Notes under the pieces: model-generated
Told to the model about the DNA's origin: nothing
What the model saw: the letters and a program-made list of their open reading frames with translations, nothing else
Databases searched by the model: none
Origin: Chelydra serpentina
Lineage: Eukaryota; Chordata; Testudines; Chelydridae
DNA length: 64,000 bases
Direction of reading: 5' to 3'
NCBI GenBank assembly: GCA_037349315.1
Contig: JBAIAC010000027.1
Coordinates: forward strand, 12,591,501 to 12,655,500
Position numbers and translations under genes: made by a program
Shown here: positions 46,651 through 58,245 of the stretch, piece after piece
Layout: each line of letters starts with the position of its first letter
Position numbering within the stretch: the first letter of the stretch is position 1

Positions 46651-47349
46651 AGAAACTCTGCTTTGCAGCAATTTTGGTAGATGAAACTCCTGGCTTCTGC
46701 AGGGAAAACACAGGACGTTGTCACAAGAAAAGATTTAACTAAGAAGTTTTTGCTAAAACTCAGTGTTCAAGCATTTCTGTGAAGTAAACATAGCCACCAA
46801 GGATATCACAATGTATCGAACTATTTAGAGCAGCTACACAAACACGTGTTGGAATTGGAGCCCATTTCATGAATAGCCGTTCCATTGTCTTGGATGTGTG
46901 TATCTAAGGCATCTGTAAACATGGTTTCTAAATGCGATGCATCTCTAAACTAAGGTCTTCAGGGCGGAGACCCTGCTTAGCCTATGTTTGTAAAGCACTG
47001 CGTGAAAGGCTGGGAACTTGGAATAGAAATTGTTTTTCCAACAATTGTTGTAGAATACATTCTCAACAGAATGAGCTTTGGCGACAAGTTGGAGAATTTA
47101 CAATGATGGTATTATGGAAGCGATAGTTTCCTGTTACTATGGGTCTGTGTAGCAAGGCACGCAATGTGCATTCACTACATGAAACAGTGTGTTAAAAAGA
47201 CATTTATTGACTGTGCAGAAATATTTGATCGTTTTCTGTCTTTAATCCCACAGAAAGACTAAATTTACTGGGTAATGTCAGTGATATAAATACACAGTAA
47301 ATGTGAATTGAAGCGTGAGGCAAATACACTGTGTGTTTAATCTTCAGAA

Positions 47350-47470
47350 ACAACAAGCCAGCCCCTCAGCTGGTGTTAATCAGCATAGCGCCATGGACTA
47401 CGATGTCCTCCAGTAATATCCTCCATCAAAGTCAATGGAGCTATGCTTATTTACACCATCAGTATCATGA
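47350..47470. repeat. Short palindromic amniote repeat (CAGCTGGTGT type)
   Basis: cctcagctggtgttaatcag and gctatgcttatttacaccat face each other around catcaaagtcaatggagc. Same family as 22195-22262. Confidence 0.65.
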
Positions 47471-47559
47471 TGCAAGACAGCTATGTACTGTTGATTTAAG
47501 ATCTTAAAAAAAAAAAATTAAAAAGAGGTAAGACCACATGAATTGAGGAAAAGCTGTAC

Positions 47560-47745
47560 CTCTAGGGGCAAGTTCCACGCAATGTAAACGTGAGACTTGT
47601 AATCATCCATCCACACTTCGGCCACTCGCAAAGCATTCCGCTTGGTGTAGAAACCAATGTTATTGTTGTAGGGCTTCTTCTTGCGTTCAATGTGAGCGAC
47701 TCTGGAGCAGGGCAGGACTTCCATGCTGCCACCACAAAGCCACAC
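47560..47745 (-). CDS. GALNT17: GALNT17 coding exon: end of catalytic domain
   Basis: Encodes 62 codons from VWLCGG to NLPLE. The core CGGSMEVLPCSRVAHIER is the Gal/GalNAc-transferase segment near the end of the GT-A catalytic domain. His18 of the exon occupies the place of the metal-binding histidine of the family's VGHxFR motif, although the following residues are IER instead of VFR, as is typical of the GALNT8/9/17/18 subgroup. Then comes KRNALRVAEVWMDDYKSHVY, which closes the domain and starts the linker to the lectin domain. The acceptor reads ttcag before GTGTGG and the donor is GAG followed by gtacag. Both edges are phase 0. The preceding exon, which should carry the GENIELG segment, was not found up to base 64000. 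Confidence 0.95.
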
Positions 47746-48083
47746 CTGAAACAGACCAGATTAAGACATGCAACAGGTCAGTTTAAGAAGGAACTGAGTT
47801 TTCAGATCAGAATCCAGCACTTTAATCTCTGCTGCTCTCAGGGTACAATCATCCAAAAATGGAAGAGAAGGAGAAAGTACAAAGTGCTTCTCTCCCCCTC
47901 CACTGCCCCACCATGAACTACCACAGTCCGTTGACCACAGTGTGAATGGCAGCATAGTCTGATAAACTGAAAAGGGTCTGTAATACCTAGAGCCCAACCC
48001 TGCAAATACTGTCAGTGACGCGTTGTGCTCACTACTGTAACTCCCAATTAGACTACTCATCGTAGCAAGCACTATGTAGGGAG

Positions 48084-48146
48084 AAATCTGGGCCCTATTT
48101 AAATCAACGGCAAAACTCCCACTGGACTTCAGTGGGGCCAAGGTTT
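48084..48146. repeat. Short palindromic amniote repeat (CTGGGCCC type)
   Basis: aaatctgggccctatttaaa and cagtggggccaaggttttgc are imperfect inverted copies around caaaactcccactgg. Same class as 25945-26020. Confidence 0.6.
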
Positions 48147-49489
48147 TGCCCTACGTTTGGTAAGTGTCTGCAAGATTGGGCCCTTAGTTTACATGGCTGT
48201 TACTCTTGACGAATAGAGTGCACATCCCACTTCTTGTATTCAAGTCATAGTGGTGTCTGTGACGTGTCAGCATTATTGATGATGACAATGGCACCAAAGG
48301 TCTGGAAATGGCCCAATCCAACTGGGTTGACCTCCTATTGACCAACCTATTGATTTCAACTGGAGACTTTCCATTGGGTTGGATCAGGCCTTGAATTCAA
48401 TTCTTGGCCATGTCCAATCCTGGGAATCTGTTGGGAAGGAAGCAAAGCACTAAGCCTTTTCCACAGCTGTAAGTGCCTAGGGCATTCTGGGTAACCAATG
48501 GAATATCGGCAATGTTTGAATCTACAAGAAAGGTAACTCAGTAAAACAGATTGTAGGGATAGATTTCTCTAGGAAACATTTGCTCATGCTTCCCCGCCCG
48601 CTCAATGGTTTAAACTTCTTTAAATCGCAGGTTACATTTTATTACAATAACTTCAAGTCTTTTCTCTCATACAGAAGTGGACTGAGGCATACAACCAACA
48701 AGATATTCTTCCCAGAAACCTTTATGTAAAGTCTTAGCATACCTGTATGCTACAATCCTTGGATAAAAGCAATGGAAAAAACCCATCTTAAATTGATAAA
48801 GGATTATATTCAGAGCTCTAGGCACTGGACAGGTATGATACAAACACATGCCAGGTATGCCTAATGATCATGGTTGGGCTTATTTTGTGGTGTTATTCAT
48901 TAATGTTTTGCATATTTATTATAGCACAGACAGTTTGAGATTATTTCCAGGCCTACCACTTTTTCTTCCATCTGTGTTCTCCAATTTACACTGGCCTCTT
49001 TCCATATGGTATCCCAGCACTATCCAGACCCAGATTTGCCATGCCAGCCCTGCTGGGTCAGATTCTGATCTCTGATACCCTGCAGTAAATTGAGATTAAC
49101 TGCATTGGCCCAACGGGCACACAATTCTAGGAGAGACACAAAACCAGCATCTACATGTATCCATTCAGAAGTCTATGGCGACAGATGTGGCCCTTAAGAG
49201 CTCACCACTTGTATCTAAGGTAAGCTGCTCTAGGAATTATTCCCTTGCACTTTCCTATGTTAATAACACCAAAACTGAAAATAAATATTTAGTTATCCCA
49301 GGCAATTAGCCAGTTTTTAAGAACCTTCACTGTTTATTCAAATGGACAGGTTCAAACGCCTGTTTTCATGCACAAATGCGGAACTACAATGAGTGAGAAT
49401 GTATCTTCCAGGAACACCCTGGAGGTAGTGCTGGACCCTCCTTGATCTCAACAGCACATACACCCTGCGTATTATTTGAATTCCAGTAG

Positions 49490-49560
49490 TTCCTAAGAGC
49501 CCAAATCACATATTAGGGTCCCACTGTGCTAGGTGCCGCACAAAACAAAACAAAAAACCA
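49490..49560 (-). repeat. MIR-type SINE, 3' fragment
   Basis: Contains gtcccactgtgctaggtgcc and gcacaaaaca, the reverse of the MIR 3' region. Confidence 0.6.
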
Positions 49561-50259
49561 CCACTCCACACACACCAAATGTACCCTGATCCTGAGGTTT
49601 GTCCTTGACTTCTAACACCACCACCACAAAGATAGAATTCATAATTGTGTCACTTTTCATGCAGCTGAGCATCCCTGAGAGAATATTTGATTTCAGAACC
49701 ACCGCATTTCAGTGTTTCCAAAATGAAATATGGTAGGATTTCAGTTCCAAGACAAATTTTCAGATTGTGGCTTTTCATCCTGATTGAGGACAGAGAATAA
49801 ATTCTGACACCATGAAATGTTCACAGAACTAAAATTATTTTCCCCAACAATACTAGTTAGTAGGCTTGGGATGCGGCTATTATGGTCTTGTGTTTTACTC
49901 ACAATCACAATCTTTTCATAGGGGACAAAAAGTTTATGTTTCAGGAATAAATGTACAAAGAAAATCTGTGGACAAACGTATATGGTAGTAAACTAAGGGA
50001 TAATGTCTCAGGTACCATTTGAAGGGCACTGATATGTGTATACATACACACAAGTCTGTTGCAATAAGATCAATAAGAGTTTAATTTTAAAAGGCAATGA
50101 TGATCGGAATGACCATGCTCTACCTCCAAATAGATCAAGCGGTCATAATAAAAATAAATAAAAATTGACACATCTCTACCAGTTATTTCCTACCTAGTGA
50201 GAACTGTAGCAGAGAGAAATAAACAAATTTGGTTTTAAATCACATTGGAATTAACTACT

Positions 50260-50540
50260 TGTATTTTTATAGAACTTTTCATCCTAGGAACATTCATATC
50301 TATTAAGTCTTATCAAACTCCTGTGAAGTAGGCAAATATTATTAGTCTTCCCATCTGTACAATGAGGACAAGGCATAGAGCGGCTGTCACTTGTACTTGC
50401 TCACGCAAAGCCAGACTGGGTTTCCCTTACTGACCCTGGTGGGCAATGAAGTGGCTGCACTGAAGTGGCCAGAGGGACTAAGCAGGGACTAGAATCCAAG
50501 CGTCTTGGCTTCCCTTCTTGTACACTAAGCATTAGATATA
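50260..50540 (-). repeat. MIR-type SINE, diverged
   Basis: cttcccatctgtacaatgag, actagaatccaagcgtcttg and tacactaagcattagat follow MIR reverse-strand order but with extra sequence between. Confidence 0.55.
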
Positions 50541-50619
50541 CTTTTCAATACGTTCAAAGTGATCTGTTATATGCCTATCTATACCCTGTTTACATAGGAC
50601 TAACAGTAACTTACTTTGA

Positions 50620-51016
50620 ACACTGAGATTGTTTAGCCTGCAGAAGAGAAGAGTGAGGGGGGATTTGATAGCTGCTTTCAACTACCTAAAAGGGGGTTCC
50701 AAAGAGGATGGATCTAGACTGTTCTCAGTGGTAGAAGATGACAGAACAAGGAGTAATGGTCTCAAGTTGCAGAGGGGGAGGTTTAGGTTGGATATTAGGA
50801 AAAACTTTTTCACTAGTAGGGTGGTGAAGCACTGGAATGGGTTACCTAGGGAGGTGGTGGAATCTCCTTCCTTAGAGGTTTTTAAGGTCAGGCTTGACAA
50901 AGCCCTGGCTGGGATGATCTAGTTGGGGTTGGTCCTGCTTTGAGCAGGGGGTTGGACTAGATGACCTCCTGAGGTCCCTTCCAACCATGAGATTCTATGA
51001 TTCTATGATTCTATAG
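50620..51016 (+). mobile_element. CR1 LINE, short 3' copy
   Basis: Nearly the same as 36105-36490: encodes [20 protein letters not shown] and [19 protein letters not shown] to the ORF stop near 50922, then the tail cctgctttgagcaggggg and the terminal repeat attctatgattctatg, here three units. The frame is open throughout. 5'-truncated and antisense to GALNT17. Confidence 0.95.
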
Positions 51017-53639
51017 GGGTTATTAGGAAGATGTCCAGATATTGTTCTCTTTGTTCCAATAAGAAAAGAAGTACAGGACTAACCTTCCAATTAAGCCATC
51101 TTCCCAATGATCCGAAGAGCCACTTAAAGTGACTTAATGTGGGTCTTAAAGTGACGCAAGTGCTTGAAATACCATAAGCCTTTAACACACATTAGTACTT
51201 AAAGCTACCTGTATGTTGCCGTGTCTTAACCTGCCTTACGTCTTTAGACAGCTTTGCACATGTAATTGAGAAGTTCATTGGGAAGGGTTGTGTTTCATTT
51301 ACTCTCCACTTATATCCCTGTTGAGTCTCTCTCAATTAAGCTTTCAAATAAACTGGTTCCCTGGGGACTGTCCCCAGTTAAGTGTATAGAAATCTAAATG
51401 TCTAGATCATAGCAAGAAACCTGTGCCGCCATGATGCATTGTTTGCTACAATAGCTCATATTAACTAGTTAATGTGTCCCACACAGTTAATTGACTGTAT
51501 GGAGGATTTTTCCATTACTCAGTGGATCATACATTAGCTGTGAAAGGGAGAACATAAAATAAATCGCAACACTTAGATCGATGAGGAAAAAAATCAACTT
51601 TTAAATTAAGTTATGCTTGGCCTATTTAACTTGGCAGTGTCCTTTATACAGTTACAAAAGGAGCAAATTATTTTTAAAAAATACGCATGCTTAGGATAGA
51701 ATGAATGTTTCAAAAGTTTACTATGGTATATTTCCTGGTGGGAAAAAATCATGAAAATCAGGAATGTTTTCATTATTTTTCAGCATAAGACTCAAATATG
51801 TAACATAGCTATTGGCCAGCCATTCATCCATCCAGAAAGTAGTAAAACTGGATGCATCTCCCTCCAGTAGTAAATAATGGTGACTATGTAACCTCTCCTC
51901 TATCAGTCTCAATCCAGTAGTAATCAAACATAGAAAGCCAGGTCATGGGGATACCAGAATACATAAATAATTTGTTTGAACTAAACTCTATGGAGCGAAT
52001 CTCAAAGAAACAAAAGAAAAAATAAATCATTCACCCACAGACCTTTGAAATACACAACAAAAGAGTGGTAGGTGATGCATTTCCAATTATCTTCCAAACA
52101 AAAATGTATTGCCTTAGGAATTAATGAGAAAAGAATATATAATGATTTGTCTTGTGTAGTGAAATTTACTAGTGATGTTGAAATGAGATCAGTGATCTCT
52201 TCTCTAGACAGTTTTGTCATATGTGGAAAGGAAAAAAAACTGTAAATACACACTGAACCAAGTTTGACATAATTTCACTACAGTACGGGGGCTATTTAAC
52301 TTTACCTTCCAATCACCCTTTTCAAGCAGGGAAACTTCACTAGTGTGGTAATACATTCATGAACTTTTTGGCATCTCAGTTTCCTTGAGGCTACAGGGAG
52401 GCCATTGTGGAGGGCTAACGTAGGAAGGAGAACGGATTCTGGACACTGCAATATGGAGTTAGGGTCTCCAGATGCATGAATGCCACCTTCCTATCAAGTG
52501 ACCCATCTTACTCTGCAGGCCTGTGGTGCCAGGAATCAGCGGCTTGCTTCAACTCCCACTGGTTTCAAAAGGTGTTGGATCAAGCCCCAGTAAAAGTGTG
52601 TGTTATCCTGGGCACATAGGCCAGGGGGAAGGAGGGGGAAAACATATTGCCAGCAGCATGAGCAGGGAGGCACCACCAGAGAAAACAGCTTGGGGGAGAA
52701 GCCTCCAGGCATGAAAGAATCACTCTATGGGAAATGTCGGGCAGGTTCTTTCCACAGTTAAATACTTGCACTGTATGTGCACTTGCACAATTGGTTGTGA
52801 TGGGCTGTTGTTGGGGTTTTTTTGTGTGCTATGCCAGACCTCAGCGTTTTTCAATGGAATTCATCCTAACAAGCAGGTCGTGTGCATCTGGGAAGGTTCC
52901 ATGCAATCATTCCAGTTCGCAGTTGCAAAATAGAGGCACTTTTACATTGCTCTTGCTGGAGAGGGAAGCCATTTGCATTTATTTCTCTCAAATGACAGCT
53001 AGGACTCAATCGATCAATCACTCATTCACTGTGCTCGTGAATATCCTGAAAAATAAAGATACTGAGATGAGTGTAAGGTCTATGCCCTCAGGGCTGAGAC
53101 GGGACCAGGAGATGAAGCACTCTGTAGCCTGTCAGAGAAAAAGACTATGTGCTGTATGATTGTCACCTGCTAAAATTACTGCCCTCGCTTTAACAGAAAG
53201 AGAATGGCTGATTACTTTAGGAAATGCAATATACAAATGGTGTGTGAGCGAGAGAGACCCAGGAGATGTCAGGTTAACTAGATCAGCTCGTCTCTACAGC
53301 CACAGAAATATTTTTCGCAGTGTTAAGTAGTTAAGAACAATTACCTTTCCTGTTCCCTTTGCCCTCATAGAAATGTTGTAACCATCAATTTGCTTTGCTA
53401 CTGTCGGACAGCAGCAGCAATCACCCTAAAAGGAATGTTCTTTAAACAAAATGACCCTTCACAATCAGTCTAATGTCAAAGTAACTTCTCAAGCAAAAAG
53501 CATAATCTAGGTCTAGTGACCAGGGCTGATCCTGCCCCCATGAAGTAGGTAAAACTCCAAGTTCAGTGGGAGCATCCCATGGCATAAGCATTGGAGTATG
53601 GGGTTTGTGCATCTTTTCAGTACTCTCTGCTACGCTGTG

Positions 53640-53750
53640 TGAACTCCCTAGACTGGGACTCTATCCCTAGCTGAATCTCTGCCTCTCTATACATTAATTT
53701 CCTCATCTGTAGAATGGGGCCAATAGGTGCTTGATTTACTAGCTAAGCTC
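53640..53750 (+). repeat. MIR-type SINE fragment
   Basis: Contains tttcctcatctgtagaatgg and ggactctatccctagctg, the MIR core. Confidence 0.6.
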
Positions 53751-54315
53751 ATCCTTTGAGATCCCTTTACCTTTAGGTTGGTATTGCACACAGATTTTCC
53801 TGAAAGTTGCAAAGCCCTTCAACCTCCAAGGAAAAGCAGAGAAGGCAAAAGGTGGGGTCTAAGGCCTGAGCCTCTATGCCTATTAGTCAAACATGTGTCC
53901 CTCGCCAAGTGAGATGTGTTGCAAAGGCTGTGCCAGGCATATGCTCAGGGTGAAGTGTAAGGCCCAAAACAGAGGCATGAGTTGTGTGAAAGGTGCCAGA
54001 TTGAAAACCTGGATGACAAAGGGCTTTTGTTTATCTATAAAAAAAGTACAGGATGGGCAATGGTAATGCCAAACCAGTATGCCTCAAATCCTCACTTGAA
54101 GGGGCCATTTATAGGGCTGGCAGGGGGAACAAGGAAAATATACTAAATAGACTCAGAATAATACGGCTTGTGATGCTTTATGCTTCTCTCCCCACTCCTT
54201 AAGCTGCATGAGCTATGGGGCAGGAGAGTTTTATATTATATGTCTCTTCTGGTGCCATGTAAACAACAGTAATGCCCATATAATTCTTGGCCTTACTGAT
54301 GAGACTATCAAATTA

Positions 54316-54388
54316 AAGCGACAAAGGGTCCGCTTATGCTTCAATACCTCTGTTAGTCTATAAGGTGCCACAGGACCCTTTGTCGCTT
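54316..54388. repeat. 16-bp inverted repeat spanning the 5' junction of the Penelope-like insertion
   Basis: AAGCGACAAAGGGTCC (54316-54331) and GGACCCTTTGTCGCTT (54373-54388) are perfect reverse complements. The first four bases of the left arm lie in the target duplication. Confidence 0.95.
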
Positions 54389-54422
54389 CTACAGATCCAG
54401 ACTAACACGGCTACCCCTCTGA
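54320..54422 (+). mobile_element. Very short Penelope-like insertion with 14-bp duplication
   Basis: Flanked by TATCAAATTAAAGC at 54306-54319 and 54423-54436, a perfect 14-bp target-site duplication. The 103-bp insert ends gttagtctataaggtgccac, then ggaccctttgtcgct and cagactaacacggctacc, the Penelope-like 3' terminus. Its start is an inverted copy of the ggaccctttgtcgc segment (see the hairpin entry). Confidence 0.88.
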
Positions 54423-55230
54423 TATCAAATTAAAGCCATCTGTGGTGGCCATTTGATGTAACCACCTGTCCAGTAGGAACTGGATTGGGACCAGCAACTC
54501 ACTATACAAAGTCCAGAATATTTTAATATAAAGTATATTTTATCCCTGTAACTGTGCAAGGAAAATAACCAGCTTAACATCTGACATACTGGAGAATATT
54601 ACAACAAAATATTTCAGGTCTATGCATTCTACAGTTGGTGAAGCTGAAGTAATTATTGCTCTGTGCCACCACCTGCCCAATCAGAATGATACATACACGT
54701 GGTAATTGGGTTTGTACAAAATTAAGAATTAATGCTGCGTTTCTCCAACAATCCCCCAAAAAACCATTTAAAAAAGTGCACCATTGCCAGCTACAACATG
54801 CATTGATTTGACTGTATCAGCAAAAGATAAAATATTAAAGAATGACCTTTGGCGGAAGTCTATATTTAAGAGACTCCCAATCGCAGACACACTGCACTAG
54901 TTGCTATGATGAATTTCTGTACTCTCAGCTCTGAAGAAACTATAGAAAAATAATGTACCACTTCTTAACCCTTGTGCGGTTGATACTTAAATTGTTACAC
55001 AGTTAAACTACTGGCATCTAGAACAACTGCACGATTAGATCAGAATTTTGTAATCTTAACTCTAATAGTTTATCCCTCTTTTACATTAGACTATTTCTAA
55101 GCAGGCATCTTGGGGAGGTATCAAATTTACCTAATCTGAAGATATAAACTAAATTCAGCCTGAAACCAGAATCCCAAATTCTGTCTGAAACCTAAACTGC
55201 ATCCAAAAACCCACCTCCTCAGAACATCTC

Positions 55231-55526
55231 TGGCCTTGTCCACATCGTGATGTAGTGTGCAGCAAGCCAAGGTATGAATGTGCAATGTGCTAGCCTGCTG
55301 CACATTAAGGCTACGTCTACATTTTGAGCCAGTGGTGTGACTCCCAACTTGAGTACACATACTGCTGTTCAAAGTTCTCATTGAGCTATCGTGAGTATGT
55401 TAAAATACACTGTGGACATTTTAGTGTATGGTAGCGTGGTCAACATGGCCAATTAGCATGTGGCACACTAGCGTGCTGTAGAGTTACATCCTGGCTTGCT
55501 GTGCACTAACTAGTTAGACAAGCCCA
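55231..55526. mobile_element. MITE with a second MITE-like insertion
   Basis: The left end tggccttgtccacatc, with gtgtgcagcaagcca, and the reverse complement of the right end tgggcttgtctaac, with gtgcacagcaagcca, form long imperfect inverted repeats. From about 55308 a segment starting ggctacgtctacattttgag and ending near ctgtggacattttag (55425) appears inserted in it, with weaker inverted ends. Confidence 0.6.
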
Positions 55527-56164
55527 CTAATATATGGCCAAGTTCTACAGTCCTTGAATGAACAAAACTATATTTGTGTACATAAGTTATTCCTAGCTAT
55601 TGTGGTATAAAATCTACCGCAGATATGCACAGTACTTAAATTCCCCAACACATTGAGGTTACATAACCAGTCTTGTCAGGATAACAAGGACTTTATGTTT
55701 TAACAGTACAACATAAACATTATAGGCTTATAAAAAAGACAAGTACTTAAAAAGCCACTGTAAATCATAATCACTCTCCCCTATGGAATAAACAGAAACA
55801 GCCAAGCCTTTTGTGTTACCAGTATAGAAAATAGTCTCCAGAAATTGATCCTAATCTACTCAGCAATTTTATTGCAGGTCACACACCAAAATAATCTTGA
55901 TTTTATTTTCCCATTATTGTATCCAGTAAGTGTATCCAGTCACATAGTGATACAAGTAAAAATGGTGGAAGATGTTCAACAGAATTTTGATCTATTTTTG
56001 ATGCAAAGAGTCTTCAGAGCAAATTAGCCGTAATCTGTTATTTAGGATAGCAGGGCTCAACATTTTGTGTGTGCATGTCATATTAAGTTTTCATCAGAAG
56101 AGGCAGTTCTGAAACAGAATTATTTATGCAGAGACAGGCACCAAGTGGGATATAGCAGCTCCCG

Positions 56165-56400
56165 TGCGGACAGTGTGCCCACTTCCTTCAGCCTATTATT
56201 ATTCCTCTCAACTCCCGCACATCATTAAAGTGGCTTTTGTTAGCTGTAATTATAGATAGCCTATCATCCGATCTGAACAGAGAATGCATTGAACGGAAGC
56301 TACTGAATGATTTCATAGGCTATCCATTTTCATGTAAGTGATTCAAATCTATTCTAACAGAAAACCAAAACAGAAAACTCGCTCAGGTAATTCACCATGA
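56165..56400. promoter_or_regulatory. Candidate conserved non-coding element in a GALNT17 intron
   Basis: Complex, repeat-free sequence with motif-dense blocks such as gttagctgtaattataga, cctatcatccgatctg and aatgatttcataggc, in the style of vertebrate developmental enhancers. There is no alignment to support it. Confidence 0.28.
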
Positions 56401-58183
56401 AGAATAGATAATGAGATTAGCATGTACCAGGTACCTATACTTAAGGCTTCCAAACACTTTGAAGCACAACTGACAATAATACTTCGTAGGCTCTTACAAG
56501 TTCTTGCTACAATCTCTCTTGGTTATTAGTTTCAGCCCGGGGTTAGCAGGTTGTTAAACAGTTTTCCCTGGAACAACCCACCTTGCTTGCAGGTGCTGTT
56601 CCTACTTGGAAAGGTGTAAATGGGTTCTGCCTCCTCAGTGAAGCATGTATCTGAGTGGTGTAACAGACTACAAGGGAGGAGGAGGCAGTGGTGCTCTGGA
56701 GGAAAGAGGCTCTGGGTGAGAGTTGAGAAATCTGAAGTAGGAACCCTAGGTACTGAAGCACCGTGGAAGAATGCTTGGGTCTGAACTTTGTACTATGTTA
56801 TTGTTAACATCTTTGTTAATAAAGGCAACCCCAAGGAAGCATTAAAAACAGCTAGAGGAAGCTATTTGCAGTACACAAGTTTTACTGATCGTCCAAAACC
56901 CAGAAACTATCCTACATACTCACGAGCACCATCTACTGGCACTATATCTTTTAACTCCCCTCTTACATACGCATAGGTATTGAGCATTTTTGTAACACGA
57001 AATGGATGAGTTTCAGCACTGCACATCTGCCTTTGTTTAAGAGCAGGTTGAGAAAGGCATCTGATCACAACTGTATGTAAAGAATACCAGTTTGTAGAGA
57101 CAGTAGTATGGACGGCACAGCCTAATGCATGGCCTTCTGCAATGCAAAAAGTCTGCTAGCGATCTCATAGATGTGTGCAACTTTAAAATCAGGGTTTCTA
57201 CAAAGGTCCTAAACAGATGATCAGTGACTGTAGCAGTTCTGTCATATTTTTGCCATTCATTCTGCCCATCTGCCTATCTTCTATAGCAGCCTAAAAAACC
57301 TTCCATTTTAATTAAGTCATTAAAATACAAGATGAATCCTCAAACGCATTGCATGGGCAATCACTGTGGTTATCAGCTATAGAAATACTGTTAATTTCTT
57401 ACACTTTCGCTGAGTTATTAGAGTTCCACCAAAAAAATGCTCAAAAATTTAGGCACATGTGAACATCAAGTAGCGTCCAAGGGCTCGTAGGATTAATAAA
57501 CTACCAGCCGCACTTTTAAAAATAGTAGTAGGCATGGTCATATGTTGACCACTTCTTCAAGTACAGCCAACCCAGAAAGCATTTACCTCCAGATATAGCA
57601 TTGGAAAAGCAGTTAGGCTAGAACTGAGATTTTAAATATGGAAGTACTATCTTCAGGGGAGTGTTTAGTGCAATGAAAATGATGCAGCCGTTGGATGTAC
57701 TGATGGTCCTCTCCACGGCCTTCAAATTACCTTCGGTGATGGGCATCTAGATTCTGTCATCTTGAAAGGTTCCAGAGCTAGTGGCTCATTAGCTAGTTCA
57801 GTATTTATTGATACATGTCAGTTTGATGGAGACCATATAATTCACTGGATTCAGAATTGCTTGTTGCCCAACTCAGACTGGATGGACTGAATGCAAGTCT
57901 GACTTCAGGGGCCTCTCACTTGTTTACAGCTGCTAAGAATTTGGCCCCTGGCCTTTGAACATCACACAAGCAATAGAGAAGAAAGATGAAGGCTGTGAGG
58001 GGCATTTGGAATGAGTGTTTAACTTTGTCTGTGGAAATAAAAATGTGTCTGTTCCAAACAGACATTTATTAGCACAGTGGGTTTTTCGGCTTATTGACTA
58101 AACTGCACTCTTATTTTTATTAAGAGCAATATTCAACACTTTCTGTCAAATCTAGTTCTGAATTAAGGCTTGTTTAGATTCTG

Positions 58184-58245
58184 AGGGTGAAATCCTGGCT
58201 CCATTGATGTCAACAGCAAAACTCCGATTGACTTAAGGGAGATCA
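58184..58245. repeat. Short palindromic amniote repeat (CTGGCTCCATTGA type)
   Basis: gtgaaatcctggctccattg and ccgattgacttaagggagat around caacagcaaaact. Imperfect; same class as 25945-26020. Confidence 0.55.

Larger units (their letters stand above)
44107..47559 (-). other. GALNT17: GALNT17 intron of 3.5 kb
   Basis: Contains a short CA run (about 44270-44284), an old CR1 (44450-45065) and two short palindromic repeats (46515-46650 and 47350-47470). Confidence 0.8.
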
